Shown: one piece after another, positions 1-11,808 of the stretch | How the letters are laid out: every line of letters starts with the position of its first letter | Numbering within the stretch: position 1 is the first letter of the stretch | Source: Podocnemis expansa | Lineage: Eukaryota > Chordata > Testudines > Podocnemididae | Assembly: GCA_007922195.1 (NCBI GenBank) | Contig: ML682013.1 | Location: 22,384,645-22,448,644 of the forward strand | Direction: 5' to 3' | DNA: 64,000 nt | Translations under genes and position numbers: made by a program | The notes under the pieces: generated by a model | The model's input: only the letters and a program-made list of their open reading frames with translations | Told to the model about the DNA's origin: nothing | Databases searched by the model: none

Positions 1-3000
1 TCCTACTTAGAAGCACTTTTTACTGTGTTCTGTACCCCATTTATTGTTGTTTGAAATTTATCATCATCTGATGTATCCAAACCTCCCTGTAAATTGTAAA
101 GATAGTATGTGCTATTTTTCTGCAATGATGCCACTAAGGAATAGATGCTGTTCGTCATGAAAAGACATAAAACTATGGATATCAAAAAAAATAATTTAAA
201 GTATCATTCATTTATCATCCAACTACTTTGCCTGGAGTTAAAATCAAACACATTAATAGCTGTACTGAACCAAAAATATTAGTGACAAAAATTGGAGGTG
301 AGGAGTAATGTTTTGCCTCATAATTGTACCAAAATAGATGTAGGGTTGATTATTGCATATTCTGTTTTGTCTGATCAATGAGAAAAATTTTGGTGTATAA
401 TTATATAATAGATGGAACAGATTTCTGGGCTTTGTAAACAATTTCATACAGAATTCAAAGATAAAGAGTTTTGGGGCATCTTCAATATGTTTTCATGTGT
501 GTATCACATATGATCTGTAAAATGCCTTCACTAATCATCTTGATACATTTTGGAATATATTTCAATCTTTATGAACTGTCTTGGGCCCACAATAGGAAAA
601 TATTGTAGAACTTATAGTAAATAATTCTTAAATCAATATATTATCATAATTGGTTCACAGCCGAATCACTTTGGATATGCTGCAACAATAAACTGCAGGG
701 TTTATTTCAGAAAATGTATAACACAAGATCTTGCGGGTTATTACATACATAAAATTGCATAGACTTGTAGTGCTCCTCTTGCTGGAAGAGAATGACACAG
801 TAATGGGACTTACCATTCAACCTAATGGATTTTCAGTATGTATTAATTTTAATTCCTTTTCTAGTATGGTAAATATAAATAAATAAAATAAACACAGTAA
901 AGCTTCTAGAATGATGCATATTTATCTGTCCTTTCCTTTAAAAATGTAATAGAATATTGAATTTTAAAGCAATTGTGTTGTTTCTTGGATCTTTCATTTG
1001 TCCAACCGAAACATGTTGTATTTCATTTTCTCAGCACTTCTCCAACTTTTACTTTGTTGTGATGAATATTGGGTTTTTGGTGACCCCCAAGAGACTTGGA
1101 GGTACAGGAGAATACATAAATGATGGCGGTAGATAAACTGCACGTCCTCACTTATTCCTTAGAAGTAACCTAGAAGGCTCTTTGGGCTTTATTTTTGGAC
1201 AGAGGGAAACTTAATAAAACAACGTGATAGGTGGCAAATTAACTTTAGAATACAATTGAGAGCTACTGCTTTCTGACATATCTTGTTTCATATAGCAGGA
1301 TGGAATGTTATTTATCATGTTATTTCTGGCAACTATTTCAAGAAAGGGATCTTAATTTTGCAGCCTTGAATTTTGCAGGGCCACTTCTTAAATGCAATTG
1401 ACTGCACTAAATGTGGGAACTCTCCTATTAGAATCTGCAAAATTGAGGGCTGGCAGAGGTTATCTGAAAATTTTGTCAATGAAGAATTCTTTATAAATCA
1501 TTTTAATATTTTAAAATTATACATATATAAGCTATAAAAAGGCATATACATATATAGTCACTATTAGAAAGGTGGGTGTGGGTGTACACATACACACACA
1601 ATTTTTCCAGTTGACATTCATATTCTACCACTACAGCTCCACTGAAATGTTCACAGGTATCATTAGAGTAGCTTATCTAATGGATCCTTCAAAGAACATA
1701 TTTAAAGTCTGTACATCTTGTGCAGGAAAACTGCTTCTGGCAGTCACTAGTGGCAGCTCAGTTAATATTGCGTCAACAGTTTCAGAAACCAGATGATAAC
1801 TTTTGTGTCTGGGCCAGCACTGAGTTTCTCATTGGAAAAGGATTTTTAATATATTTAATGAGTACGTAATGGCTTGGAATTCTTCTTTTGTTTACATTGA
1901 AATGCCAAGTATTTAACTGATTATGTAGTGCGTAAAGGGAAATCCTATGATTATAAGTGCAATATAAGGCAAAACTATCAGTAATAGGGGGAATGAGTTG
2001 ATATGTAAATTGAAGAGAGAACTTGGGTACTAACATTATCACATTACTATATTTGAACTACTTGTTAGTGGTCGGATTTATTTGTACAGTGCTCCAAAGT
2101 GTCCTAGTTTTAAAATATAGACCTCAGCTGATTCTTGGGGTCATATTCACAGCATCACCAACTTCCTGTAAAATCCAAGTTAGCAGCATCGTGACACGGG
2201 AGATATAGTGATAGACTTGAACTTGTTGTGATTCATTCATTATCTTGCAAATGTGCTCATATTTCAATACTAGAAATAGAAATTTGGGTATAAGGAGATA
2301 GACCTCAGTGGGCAGCAAAGCAGATGAATTTTCTGAATGTTTAGAATGAATGCTTTGCAGTTTAACAGCTACAAACTTTGTGACAAGCAAGGGAAAATCT
2401 CCAGATTGTGTCAACCCTGAGCATTTTGTTACCAAGCTTGGCTGTGTGGGAATTAGATAAGGTGACAGGGAGGTGTAAACATGTAGGAAATAGAACCCAA
2501 AGACTTTACTCAAAACCCATAGTGATCTGTCTGGGCTGGAGAAAGCCAGAGATTTCTTATGTCTGGCACTCATAAAAACCTCTGATTTGGTTTGTGACAG
2601 AGTCATTGTTTGAGTAGGTCATGGTATGTTGGTGGGGTGAGAGGCTATAGCTGTGAGTGTGTGAAATCCTTCACTTAGCTTGCTATTAGCTATTATTATG
2701 CTCAGCCATATCTTTGAATGATATACATCCATAAAATGTACAGCACTTATTTTGTCATCATAAATATGGCAATTATTTTATGCTTTTTGTGAAATATTTC
2801 AACTACTTGTTCTTAACTTTAGGTTACACATAATGCTTCAAACAGAAATCAAAGACCAATGAATTGCAGTATATAGAGAGTGAAATAAGTTTATAATTTC
2901 ACTCTTAACAAATATATTTGTTATGGAATTAAGGCCAGAAGTATATTTTTAAATCTTGTTTGGAAGTATTTTTCTGTAACACTGTTGGAAATGATTTGCA

Positions 3001-3252
3001 CACCGTGGCAACCTTTTCTGAGAGAAGGAAAGTGTGGCAACTATGGAGGCACCCTAGAGGTGCTCATTTACTTACAGTTTTGTGCTTCTAGGAAATGTGT
3101 AATTCCTGATTATGAGAGGCAGCCTTAGCTTGGCACAGGAACTCACAGGTTGATGTGTTGGTAGCAGACGTTTGCTATAAGAGCTATACGTCAAAAGCTG
3201 CCTTAAATCATCATGGAAAAGTGGTGGTCAATTGCTAAAGGATACTCTCAAG
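1..3252. other. AT-rich sequence with no recognised feature
   Basis: No recognisable gene, repeat family or strong hairpin was seen in this stretch. The open frames are short, lie on both strands and have no familiar motif, as expected by chance in AT-rich non-coding DNA. A short GT/AC-rich run near 1572-1602 is the only low-complexity patch I noticed. Confidence 0.6.
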
Positions 3253-3699
3253 GGCTATGTCTACACTGGAGGGCTCAGGTAAGTAAACTTAATAAGGCCA
3301 TTTTAAAGTCAACTTTATTAAGTTGACTTAGAGAGTCCCCATTTGTTTAAGTCAACTTTATAAAGTTGACTTAAATGTCTCTCCTGCCTTACATCAACTT
3401 TATTAAGTCGACTTTAATGGCACATTTTGTTAAGTTGACTTAATAAAGTTGACTTAACCCTTAAAGTCAACTTCAAGGGTGCGAGTTATTAAGTTGACTT
3501 AAGCAAGTGCTTAAGCAAAGATGAAACTCACAAAGGACTTGATCCTAAAATGCATTGTATAGGCATGAATAGCTGCATCCATATGGATCCTACTGACCTC
3601 ACTAGAGCACCATGTGCGCACAGTGATCTATGCGTATGCAACATAGTGCCAGATCATGACCCGACTTAGACAGGCTAAGCCTCCAATATAGACATAGCC
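3253..3699. mobile_element. Palindrome-rich MITE, TTAAGTCGACTTAA type
   Basis: Non-autonomous DNA element. The left end GGCTATGTCTACACTGGAGG is matched in reverse complement by the right end ending ATAGACATAGCC. From about 3285 to 3510 there are at least six copies of a palindrome of the form TTAAGTYRACTTAA; one keeps the central TCGA and the others read TTGA or TCAA, as CpG decay would give. The segment 3515-3667 has no palindromes and recurs inverted at 3924-4075, outside the element. No clear target duplication was found for this copy. Assignment to the PIF/Harbinger superfamily is inferred from the 3-bp duplications of sibling elements. Confidence 0.8.
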
Positions 3700-4075
3700 A
3701 TTCTGAAAAAAAAAAAATCACACTTCTGTCAGAAATTGATATCCTCACTTCAGTTATAAATAAGACCTAAAATTGTTTGGGTTGAATGGAGTTGGCAAAT
3801 TTTCTCCATTTTTACCTGTATTTACTCTGTGAATCTGTCACTACTGTGTATATAGTCTGTAGAACTGGCGATGAATCCTGGTCACATGCCACCTAAGGCA
3901 CTTTGCACATATTCTGAAAAGAGAGTTGGGTCCTGATCTGACACTGTGTTGCATACACATAGACCACTGTGCGCACATGGCGCTCTAGTGAAGTCAGTAG
4001 GATCTGTATGGATGCGGCTGTTCACACCTGTACAATGCGATTTAGGATCAAGGCCTTTGTGAGTTTCATCTTTGC
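3515..4075. repeat. Inverted repeat pair, arms of about 153 bp
   Basis: The arm at 3515-3667 matches the reverse complement of 3924-4075 at high identity by eye, with a spacer of about 256 bp. Shared anchors include GTGCGCACAGTGATC, read inverted near 3960-3975, and GATGAAACTCACAAAGG, read inverted near 4055-4073. The left arm lies inside the MITE 3253-3699 and the right arm lies outside it. The arms may be two copies of an unnamed interspersed repeat in opposite directions, or one may derive from the other. Confidence 0.8.
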
Positions 4076-4672
4076 TGAAAAGGCTTTTTTACACATCAGT
4101 ATGAGAGCAGAACACGTTTTTAAAGGAATTTAAAACAACAAAGGAAATCCAATGCATACTATTTAAATTTGCTTATTCAGAAACTGGATTTTTAAAAAAA
4201 TAAGCTGATTAAAAAAAAACCTGAGCAGACTCTCCCCTTAACAGGAAACTATCATATTTTTTAAATAAAGATGCTGAGTTCACTCTTTCCAGGTAGGGTG
4301 CAAGAAAATTAGATGTCACATTTAACAAGTGCTATTCAAAATGTCCTGCAGAAATTTTTAAAATCACAGTTTTAAATCTTAGTAAAAACCAATATATTAT
4401 ACATTTAGTTTGCTCTCTCAAGCTGAAAATTTAATTTATGAAATTAAATAGTAAACTCTATGAATGTATTAAATCAGCTGACTAGATGTCCCCAATTTCC
4501 AGGGACAGTCCTCGACTTAGACACTTGGCCCCTGGCAATAATCTATCCCCAGAAATGCCCCTGGTTGGCTTTGTCTCCAGTAGTTTAAAAATGAGGCAAA
4601 CTTTTAATAAATAAATATAACACAAATAATAAAATGCAACTTCTGCATTATATTTCAGATTTTACTTGTATT
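4076..4672. other. AT-rich spacer
   Basis: No gene seen. The section near 4484-4580 (around GTCCCCAATTTCCAGGGACA) looks like an old interspersed repeat that I cannot name; the rest is AT-rich and featureless. Confidence 0.4.
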
Positions 4673-5300
4673 CAGGGCCATCCCTAGAGGGTGCGGGGCC
4701 CAGGGCAAATCATACTGTACGAGTCCCCCTTAACAATCTGGGGCTGTCATGCTTGTCAATTTCACTGTTCAGCTAAAGTGGTGAAATTGACAAGCAAGCC
4801 TTTGGCTAGAGCCCAGCTCTTGGCTCTGGGACTAGGCAAGCCGCTGGGTTCTCCTCCCGGCTTTCTGCCACCAGAACAATCTGAAGTGAACTGCCACCAA
4901 GATGCCAAACTGAGAGGTGGTCAAGCCTTGGCAGTCACCCACTCTGAGCTGAGGCAGAGGAGACTGCTGCAGCTGCCTGGGACCTTGGGATACAGGCAAG
5001 CTGCAAGTGTCTGCCATCCATGTTCGAACTGGGGTGCAGAAGGCTGTCCCTTGGTTCCTGGCAGCAAAACAGAGCATGGGTGGCTGCCCCCAAGTTGTGA
5101 GTTCAGCTTGCAGGGTACAGGAGGCTGCCCCTGGGCTCCCAGTCAGGGCATGGAAGGCTCCTGCCTGGCTTCCAGAGACTTTGGCAGTTGTCACCTGCCT
5201 CTCTGCTGGGAGCTGGGACTAGGTGGGATGTGGACAGTTGGAATCCAGTGCCCCAGGACTGGGAAAATAGATGTTCCTGGAAGTCATCCCCAAAATCAGC
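4673..5300. mobile_element. GC-rich block with a hAT-like left end
   Basis: The block begins abruptly with CAGGGCCATCCCTAGAGGG, resembling the CAG-initial termini of hAT elements, and its base composition differs sharply from the AT-rich flanks. No matching right terminus or 8-bp duplication was found, so the right limit is approximate. It contains an exact 15-bp hairpin at 4751-4795. Long open frames on both strands reflect GC content; no protein family was recognised. Confidence 0.4.
4751..4795. repeat. Perfect 15-bp inverted repeat (hairpin)
   Basis: GCTTGTCAATTTCAC at 4751-4765 is followed, after a 15-nt loop, by its exact reverse complement at 4781-4795. Confidence 0.9.
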
Positions 5301-5855
5301 CTATTCATAAATATATAGTAAAAGGTTTTATTCAGTAGGAAATTTTCATTGCTTTGTTTTCTTAATGATAAAGCATATGTTCCCATTGATTTACTGGAAG
5401 TTCTTTGTGCATAGAGTAGATAAAGATGTTAGTGGGCCTGATTCTGCATTCCTCGTTTACTGAAAACTTGCATTGACTTCAGATATTCAGTGGGAGTTTA
5501 AAGTACACAAGGAGAGTGAGGTTGTTAACAAAGCATCAAAAGACTACTTGCCAGTTTACCTCAGAACTCTCCTATTCCTAGTGGAGGACAAAGTTTTGGC
5601 CAGCCTTAATGTACCTTAGCTGGAGATGAGGTAAGGAGTAAGAAACCTTTTCTCCCATTGTGTAGTTCATGTAAAGGCCTATAAGAACTATAGATCATGT
5701 GTTCAGGGGAGTGCAGGGGCTTTTATCGAGCTGTTTTTCTCCCAGGAATAGTTAGGTTGACAAGGGGCAAGCATGTGACACCCTAATGTTACCCTCCCCC
5801 ACACTTGTTGCATTAGAAAAGAGTGGTCCTGCATGAAGATTATGTTGAACAAGTG

Positions 5856-6367
5856 GGGTATGTCCACACACACTGTTTAAATCGAAATAACACTGGTTAT
5901 TTCGATTTAAAAAATGGTAGGTCCACATGATGTTCCCTTATTTTGAAATGAGGAGCTCCCTCATTTCAATATAAGGAAAGTTATATCGATATAATAAAAC
6001 CTAGTATTATATTGATATGACTGTTAAATTGATATTATTTCAAAATAACACAGTGCAGACATGTTAGTTCGATTTAACTGTTAAATCAATTTAACACTTT
6101 TTGCTCTTCTCCTTCCCAGGTGCTTTCCTTTTTCTATATTTTGGGTGGGGGCCCAGTGAGGGGGCCATGTTGCTACACCTCCAATGCTGCCCCTCTCCTG
6201 AATCGAAATAGCAAGTCCTGTGTCTGGACATGCTATTTCGATTTGGGGGGTTTTTGGGTGTTGACCTGTTAAATTGATTTAACTTAAATCGATTTAATGA
6301 TTTTATATTGATTTTATTAAATCGATTTAAGTTAAATCAATTTAACTGTGTAAGTGTGGACACAGCC
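5856..6367. mobile_element. Palindrome-rich MITE, TTAAATCGATTTAA type, core sense
   Basis: The termini are GGGTATGTCCACAC and, inverted, GTGTGGACACAGCC. The outer parts hold palindromes of the forms AAATCGATTT and TTATTTCGAAATAA. The centre (about 6104-6247) is a non-palindromic core including a TTCTATATTTTGGGTGGGGG-like segment and a segment around CACCTCCAATGCTGCCCC, then a hairpin around AGCAAGTCC / GGACATGCT. The same core occurs in the elements at 19.7, 39.3, 55.5 and 63.3 kb. No convincing target duplication was seen. Confidence 0.8.
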
Positions 6368-9300
6368 ATGGAAACTTACTAAATCCTTTGGACTGCTCTA
6401 TCCACATGACTACATTTTGGTTCTAGCTCAATTCCTCACATTCCCTTTTCCTGGTGTGACCTCAGTAACAGTCCTTCATGAGAACATGGGCTTTCTGACT
6501 CCAGTCTGCAATTATTTTCAAACCACATTTGCGTGAATCTTCTTTGGAACATATCTGGCTCTGGCACTGGTTCATGCTTATTGGTATGCACAGTGATCAA
6601 ATGGTATTGCAAATAGTTAGTATTCTGGACTCTTTATTGAGGCGTATGTGCCAAAACCCATTCCTGACATCACAGACTGTAAAAAGTCTGACTTTTGACA
6701 GTTCTGCCAGGATGATATTAATTGTGGAAGGGCTCAGAGCAAATCACACTAGTGGTTAGTGGCATTCTGTCAGTGTCTGGTTGTGTGACATTGAGTCTGT
6801 GCAGATGTGTAACTTGCCTGATGGCTTCTTTGCCATCTTGCAGCTCATCCAGCATGCACCGGGATAATGTGCTGTTGTAACCCTGCTCTGCACCCATTCA
6901 AGCTTCTGGAATACTAGATTACATAATGCCACTGGAATTTTCCTTTGTGGTAAGCAAACAGGTTCTCCTGTGAGGTCTACTTCTAGTTGCAGATTTCCTT
7001 CAAGGTGCCTGTCAACTTTGTGAACCTTCCTTCAATTGTTTCTTTTGTCTCTGGGACTCCTTTTGATTCTTGCAAGACAGCGATAAAATTCTGATGCTGA
7101 ACCTTGATCAGATCCATGCCCTGCATGACTGTATTCCCCAAGAGAGGTCAAGGAAGCTTATGATCCACTGCCACAAACTTCACTTGGGGCTGTCTCTTAT
7201 TTTATATTAATATTGTTAAATGTGGGGCATGGGGGGTGCTAAAGTCACAGTTTGCTTAGGGTGCCAAAAACCCTTGGGTTGGTCCTAGAGAGAGTAATAA
7301 GATCCTGACCACTGTCTGATGTGCAGTTCCTCTCAAGTCTTAGACTAAGTATTTCTTTCTGAGAATGTCTTCTGTCCTTGCACACACAGCTAAAATTGTT
7401 CAACTTGCCACGTTCCTTGTGATGCTGTCCTTGTGTGGTGCATCTTCATTACCTGTTCATGCTGTCTTCCACTGCAAATGCATCTGACCATGGTATGGAA
7501 ATTCTTGCCACTTACTTTCCATTGCTGTTGTCCCATGACTTGTACTTCTGGAGGTACTTTACCTTATCGGGCTTTCATCTTTTCTCCTGAAACATCTCTT
7601 CCATGCCCCATTTCTAAACATCTGTTTAATGTGAAATCACCTTCCTGAAGCAGCTGTTTCCATAGGTGATTCCTAGTGCCACAGACTATCCCTGTTCTGA
7701 ATTAAGGAGTTTGTCAAGTGTAAGGGAAATTGTATGTAATCTCTTCTGTAGGACAGTGAGAAAGGTGCTGAAGTGTAGGCCTCATTGGAGCCGAGGGTTG
7801 CTATGGTAGTGGGGTCGTTTCTCTGGCAAGTCATGTATCTAAGTTTCTTTAACAAGCGGCCTAGAGTTGATAGTTAAAGTGTGTTATCTCCCCTTTCTCA
7901 TGCTTTTTCTCCTGACCATCTGGACAAGGAATGTAAGCTAGACTGTCCGTCTTTGTTCTAACTGAAAAGGGAGTATTACCTCCTATCTCCTGCTCACCCT
8001 TCTTGGCACCATAGCCTCACAAGAATGTAAGGTCAGCATCTCTAGGCAGAAATTAATGAGTTTGCAGGTACTGCGGCTGCCCAGGATAATGCAAATGATG
8101 TCAACAGTAAACAGAGGTGGGGATAATTATATGCATTCTTTAATCATTAATATGTATTTAATAATGTTAATGTAACCATATAAGGGTCTCTAAAACATTG
8201 TCAATCATGTAAACATTATCATAGCATTATCATACTGTACTGGATAAAAGTGTTGTGATGCTGCCCCTCGGGGCTCTCTCTTGCACTAGAGTTGTTGGGG
8301 GGGGGCCTGCTCAGAGGGGCTAGCACTTCTTTGCTGCCCTCTGATGCAGTTCCTTTTGTTATTCAGCTGAATAATAAATCCTGAACCACACCTCGTTCTC
8401 TGCTAATTTGAGTCTCAGCTGGGAACGGGCCTTCATCACTGGGGAGGATCGGTGGTCTCTCTTTCCAGGTTGAGAGCCCTGATTAATTTGTCCCCCACAC
8501 AAGTCCTCATCCCCCACTGTAGCTGCCAATAAGACAATAATAAAGGGGTGTTCTCCTTTAGATGGGTCTTTACTGAACAACCTGTGTCACATCACAATTT
8601 CATTTTGCTTTTGAGACAAATAGTTCCCAAGGGTCTTAGGACCGTTGTGGGGCTTGAAGCAGTGGTGAGTTTTGGAGCAATGCAGACCTGTCTGCCTCAT
8701 TCCCCATAAAATAAAATAACATGCTATAGTCATCCTGTTGCATAGCCAGCTTTGTGTACTGCTCAAACTGCTCCTTCCACCACGTCTGTCAATGGGCTGA
8801 GTTTGTATTTGCAAAATCCAGGGCTCGGTGGCCATCAGACCAAGTTCCATGGCTCATGCTGGCAGCTGCCACATAGCAGAGAACTCACAGCTTAGACAAT
8901 GTCATCATACTTTATTAGCAAAGAGTGGAAACTGACCATGTGAACAAGTGGAACTTTATTGAACCCTATGCGGTGCTCTGTCCATGTGGCTGCACTGCTT
9001 CTACCCCAACTCCGCACATTTCCTATTTTCATGGTGTCTCCTCAGTAACCTGAGACTTCTGACACCAGTTCCACCCATCATGATACACTGCAAAGCTTCA
9101 AAAGGTATTGTGGTTTGTTTATACTCCATGCAGCTGGCTCTCTATGGAGTGGTGCTGCTCTGTTGTCCTTAGCTAACTCTTAATAATTAGCCTCCCCTTG
9201 AACTTTCAGCAATACTTCTGCTCCTACTAAAATTAATGAGATTTCTGCCATTGACATCATCAGGACTCTTATTTGATCTTTCATGCTTTCATTAAAACAA

Positions 9301-9864
9301 TCTTGCATCAGAACCTTTCAGTCAAATTAATGACTAGTGCCAATCTGGATCTATTTGTTAATCTGTTGTAATATAGTATGCATGTTCCCCTGGTGCACAA
9401 AAATGAATTTCTGTGAGCATTGAGCCATGAATAATATTGACATTATTCTAGTTTCTCTTTTCTTCAATATTCTATTTTTGTTTCTTCTGAACATTTCATC
9501 TCATTTCCTTGAAGCATCTTAATCTTGCTTGGCTGCTGAATTTCTTTAAAATTTGTCTGTCAGAGGCTGGGGGAAAGAAGTTGGATTGTCTAGAATAAAG
9601 AAAAACAAAGTAGAATTAACAAAAGACTGAAAATATGTTCCTGAAAGGGCAAATAAGGTAAGGCATCTTTTCCATACATCTTTGTTACTGTTCTTTTTGT
9701 GGACTACAGGTATGGTAGATGTTATTTTAGCATTGCATGCTAAAGCTTTTTGAAACTGTCAATTTATCGATCTGCCAGTGTTCACATGCAAACTGACATT
9801 TTCAAATGAATTGATAAAAAATTCTTTCTCTCTGGCAAGCACAGCATTTCTTTTTTTACAGCGT
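6368..9864. other. Unannotated intergenic sequence
   Basis: No gene recognised. About 7209-7290 resembles the inner part of a hAT-like end (TTTGCTTAGGGTGCCAAAAA), but the terminal bases are absent, so it is a fragment at best. Open frames of 60-87 codons here show no domain motif. Confidence 0.45.
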
Positions 9865-9893
9865 ATCTCTTTCTCTCTCTCTCTCTCTCTTTT
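9865..9893. repeat. (TC)n microsatellite
   Basis: An uninterrupted TC dinucleotide run of roughly ten units, flanked by T-rich sequence. Confidence 0.9.
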
Positions 9894-10084
9894 TCTCCCT
9901 GTTGCTGGGATTTATGTTCAGGCATGAAAGCCTCATAATTTCCACAAAATGGTCACATTGCCTGTTTCTGGATGCTCTTAATCCTCTGGAAGCCCTGATT
10001 TTGAAATTCTCAGCTGAAGTGTTTTGTGTGGGACTAGATTAGGACTGAAATATAAGTAGACTTTGATCTTTAATTGAGAGGTGA

Positions 10085-10280
10085 TGTTTCCTACAGGATA
10101 CAGCTCTGAATTGGGTTTCAAGAGCCCTGGGCTTTTTCCGGACTTTGACAATGATCACCTTACTGCTCTGTGCCTCAGTTTCCACATTGGGATCATGATG
10201 ATGGCCTTCTTTGTAAAATGATTTTGGGATGTATTGATGAAAATTGCTATATGAGCTAGATATTATTTTAATTATAAATA
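10085..10280 (+). repeat. MIR-like CORE-SINE
   Basis: Contains the typical MIR-type string CTCTGTGCCTCAGTTTCC, then a diverged stretch corresponding to the usual CATCTGTAAAATGG part, and a tail of the form TGATGAAAATTGCTATATGAG close to the tail of amniote CORE-SINEs. Diverged and old. The limits are approximate. Confidence 0.65.
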
Positions 10281-11045
10281 CTGCCTTGGAATGCCCATTC
10301 ATTTGTAGTTTGAGATAAGGAAGTTATTTTGCTTGGAAGTTAGCCAATATTTCAGCCCATAATTTCTAACTTGTGTCACCTTGGTTTGTTTTCATTTGCA
10401 ATGTATGCAGCTCAAGCCCAAATTTGGCCCCCAAGTTATCAGGTTTGTTGTCACTGGCTGTGAGAATTTTGTATTTTGTTTGCGCTGTCCTTCTTAAAAC
10501 AAGCTTTCTATACTGTTAGAGAAGAGTTAGCGAACTAAACTGACTAGCAAGTCAGTCCCCTAATGCTGTGATGTAGCTTTGCATTGACAAACATGTTCTT
10601 GCAACTGGTTCCTATAGACTGAAAGTGTTGATGTGCTGCTCACGGCATACACATCAATACATAGGAGCTGTAACTTTGCTTTCATTTTTAAAAAGTGGGA
10701 AATGTGTATACTATAGAAAAAATATTCCAAAAGAAATCAGCACTGTTACTTCAGACTTGGCCTTACCCTCAGAATCCTAAATGAAGAAATCTCTGCAAAG
10801 TTTGGATATTGGAAACTTTTATTTCAGTGGCATATTTCTACCACTGTAATTAAAAGCCAGATGTACTTTTAAGTCATAGTTGTGAATAGATGGAACTTAG
10901 ACAGATACGTATCTGAACTAAAAAAATAAAATAAAATAAAAAAGACAGATAGTCGTATCTAGTCAACACTATATTTTACAACAAAATGTTATTTATTTAT
11001 TTTTTGGCCAGGCTTTAGATTTAACACTTTGTGGCTTTTGATTTC
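10281..11045. other. Unannotated AT-rich sequence
   Basis: Nothing recognised. A short A-rich tract with AAATAAAATAAAATAAA lies near 10921-10943. Confidence 0.5.
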
Positions 11046-11227
11046 TATGGCACCTTAATCGAGCAAATTTCTTCAGGAATAAGCTTTTGTGGGCTGTAAA
11101 TCACTTCGTCTGATGAAGTGGGTTGCAGCCCACAAAAACTTATGCCTGAAAAAATTTGCTAGTCTTTAAGATTCCATAGGACACTCATTTGTTTTTGCTA
11201 TATACAGACTAACATGACTACCCCTTT
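11046..11227 (+). mobile_element. Penelope-like element tail with fold-back structure
   Basis: The sense tail runs from about 11110 to 11227: a CTGATGAAGTGGG... hammerhead-like core, then TTGCTAGTCTTTAAG, then GACTAACATGACTACCCC. Directly upstream, 11046-11109 is an imperfect reverse complement of 11113-11179, so the element starts with an antisense copy of its own tail and forms an almost loop-free palindrome centred near 11111. No reading frame remains. Confidence 0.75.
11110..11147 (+). ncRNA. Hammerhead-ribozyme-like motif, decayed
   Basis: Shows CTGATGA, then a stem-loop GTGGGTTGCAGCCCAC (stem II), then AAAA where GAAA is expected, then ACTTATGCCTG. PLEs are known to carry hammerhead motifs in their terminal repeats. 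The altered GAAA box predicts loss of self-cleavage. Stem I was not verified. Confidence 0.5.
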
Positions 11228-11808
11228 GGAACTTGGCTTTAGATTGTTTTCTTGTTCCTACAGCAAGACCTCTCAAACAGAGCTTCGCTTTTTGTCAAGC
11301 ACAGTTTTATCCACCCACTTCTGAAATGTAGCATATCAAATCTGTACGCAATGTGTGCGATTGTCATAAGATGACATGTAAACGGTAAATATGCTATAGA
11401 GTAGACTAAATAGCTTTGCAATGTCATTATTGGCATAAGTAATATAAGATAGCATTACAGTTTTTTGTTCAAATGCTAATATATTGCATAGGTTTCTATT
11501 CTGTCCACATTTAACAAAGGCAGTCGTGTTTTAGTTTATTGACGTTTTATGCAAAAGAAGTAAATATATATAATAGGAACTGGATATTCTGATAACACAC
11601 AAACTGTAGTGCAAGGAGCCACTAATATGAGGCCTATGTATGCATATTTCAGAAAGGGACAAGCAATTAATGGCATTCTATTTCCAAGCACCCAAAATGT
11701 CAACATGGCATTCCAATTTTGCTGAATAAATGGTAACTCACATTCTGAATTGCACTGATAAGCCAAAGAGTAGCACAGAGTGTAAGTGTTAGATGTGAGA
11801 ATAATCAT

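Noticed and set aside
2124..2606. 160-codon minus-strand open frame
   Set aside because: No domain, splice context or recognised homology; an isolated long frame is possible by chance in 64 kb.
3280..3510. Regularly spaced repeats suggesting a CRISPR array
   Set aside because: The repeats are palindromes of varying spacing inside terminal inverted repeats; there are no unique spacers, and the genome is vertebrate.
4691..5338. 215-codon open frame
   Set aside because: GC-rich block with open frames on both strands, low-complexity Trp/Cys/Gly/Pro composition, no family motif and a hAT-like left end.
7209..7290. Possible right end of the hAT-like block starting at 4673
   Set aside because: The terminal bases are missing and the flanking octamers do not match CTTGTATT; at most an independent fragment.
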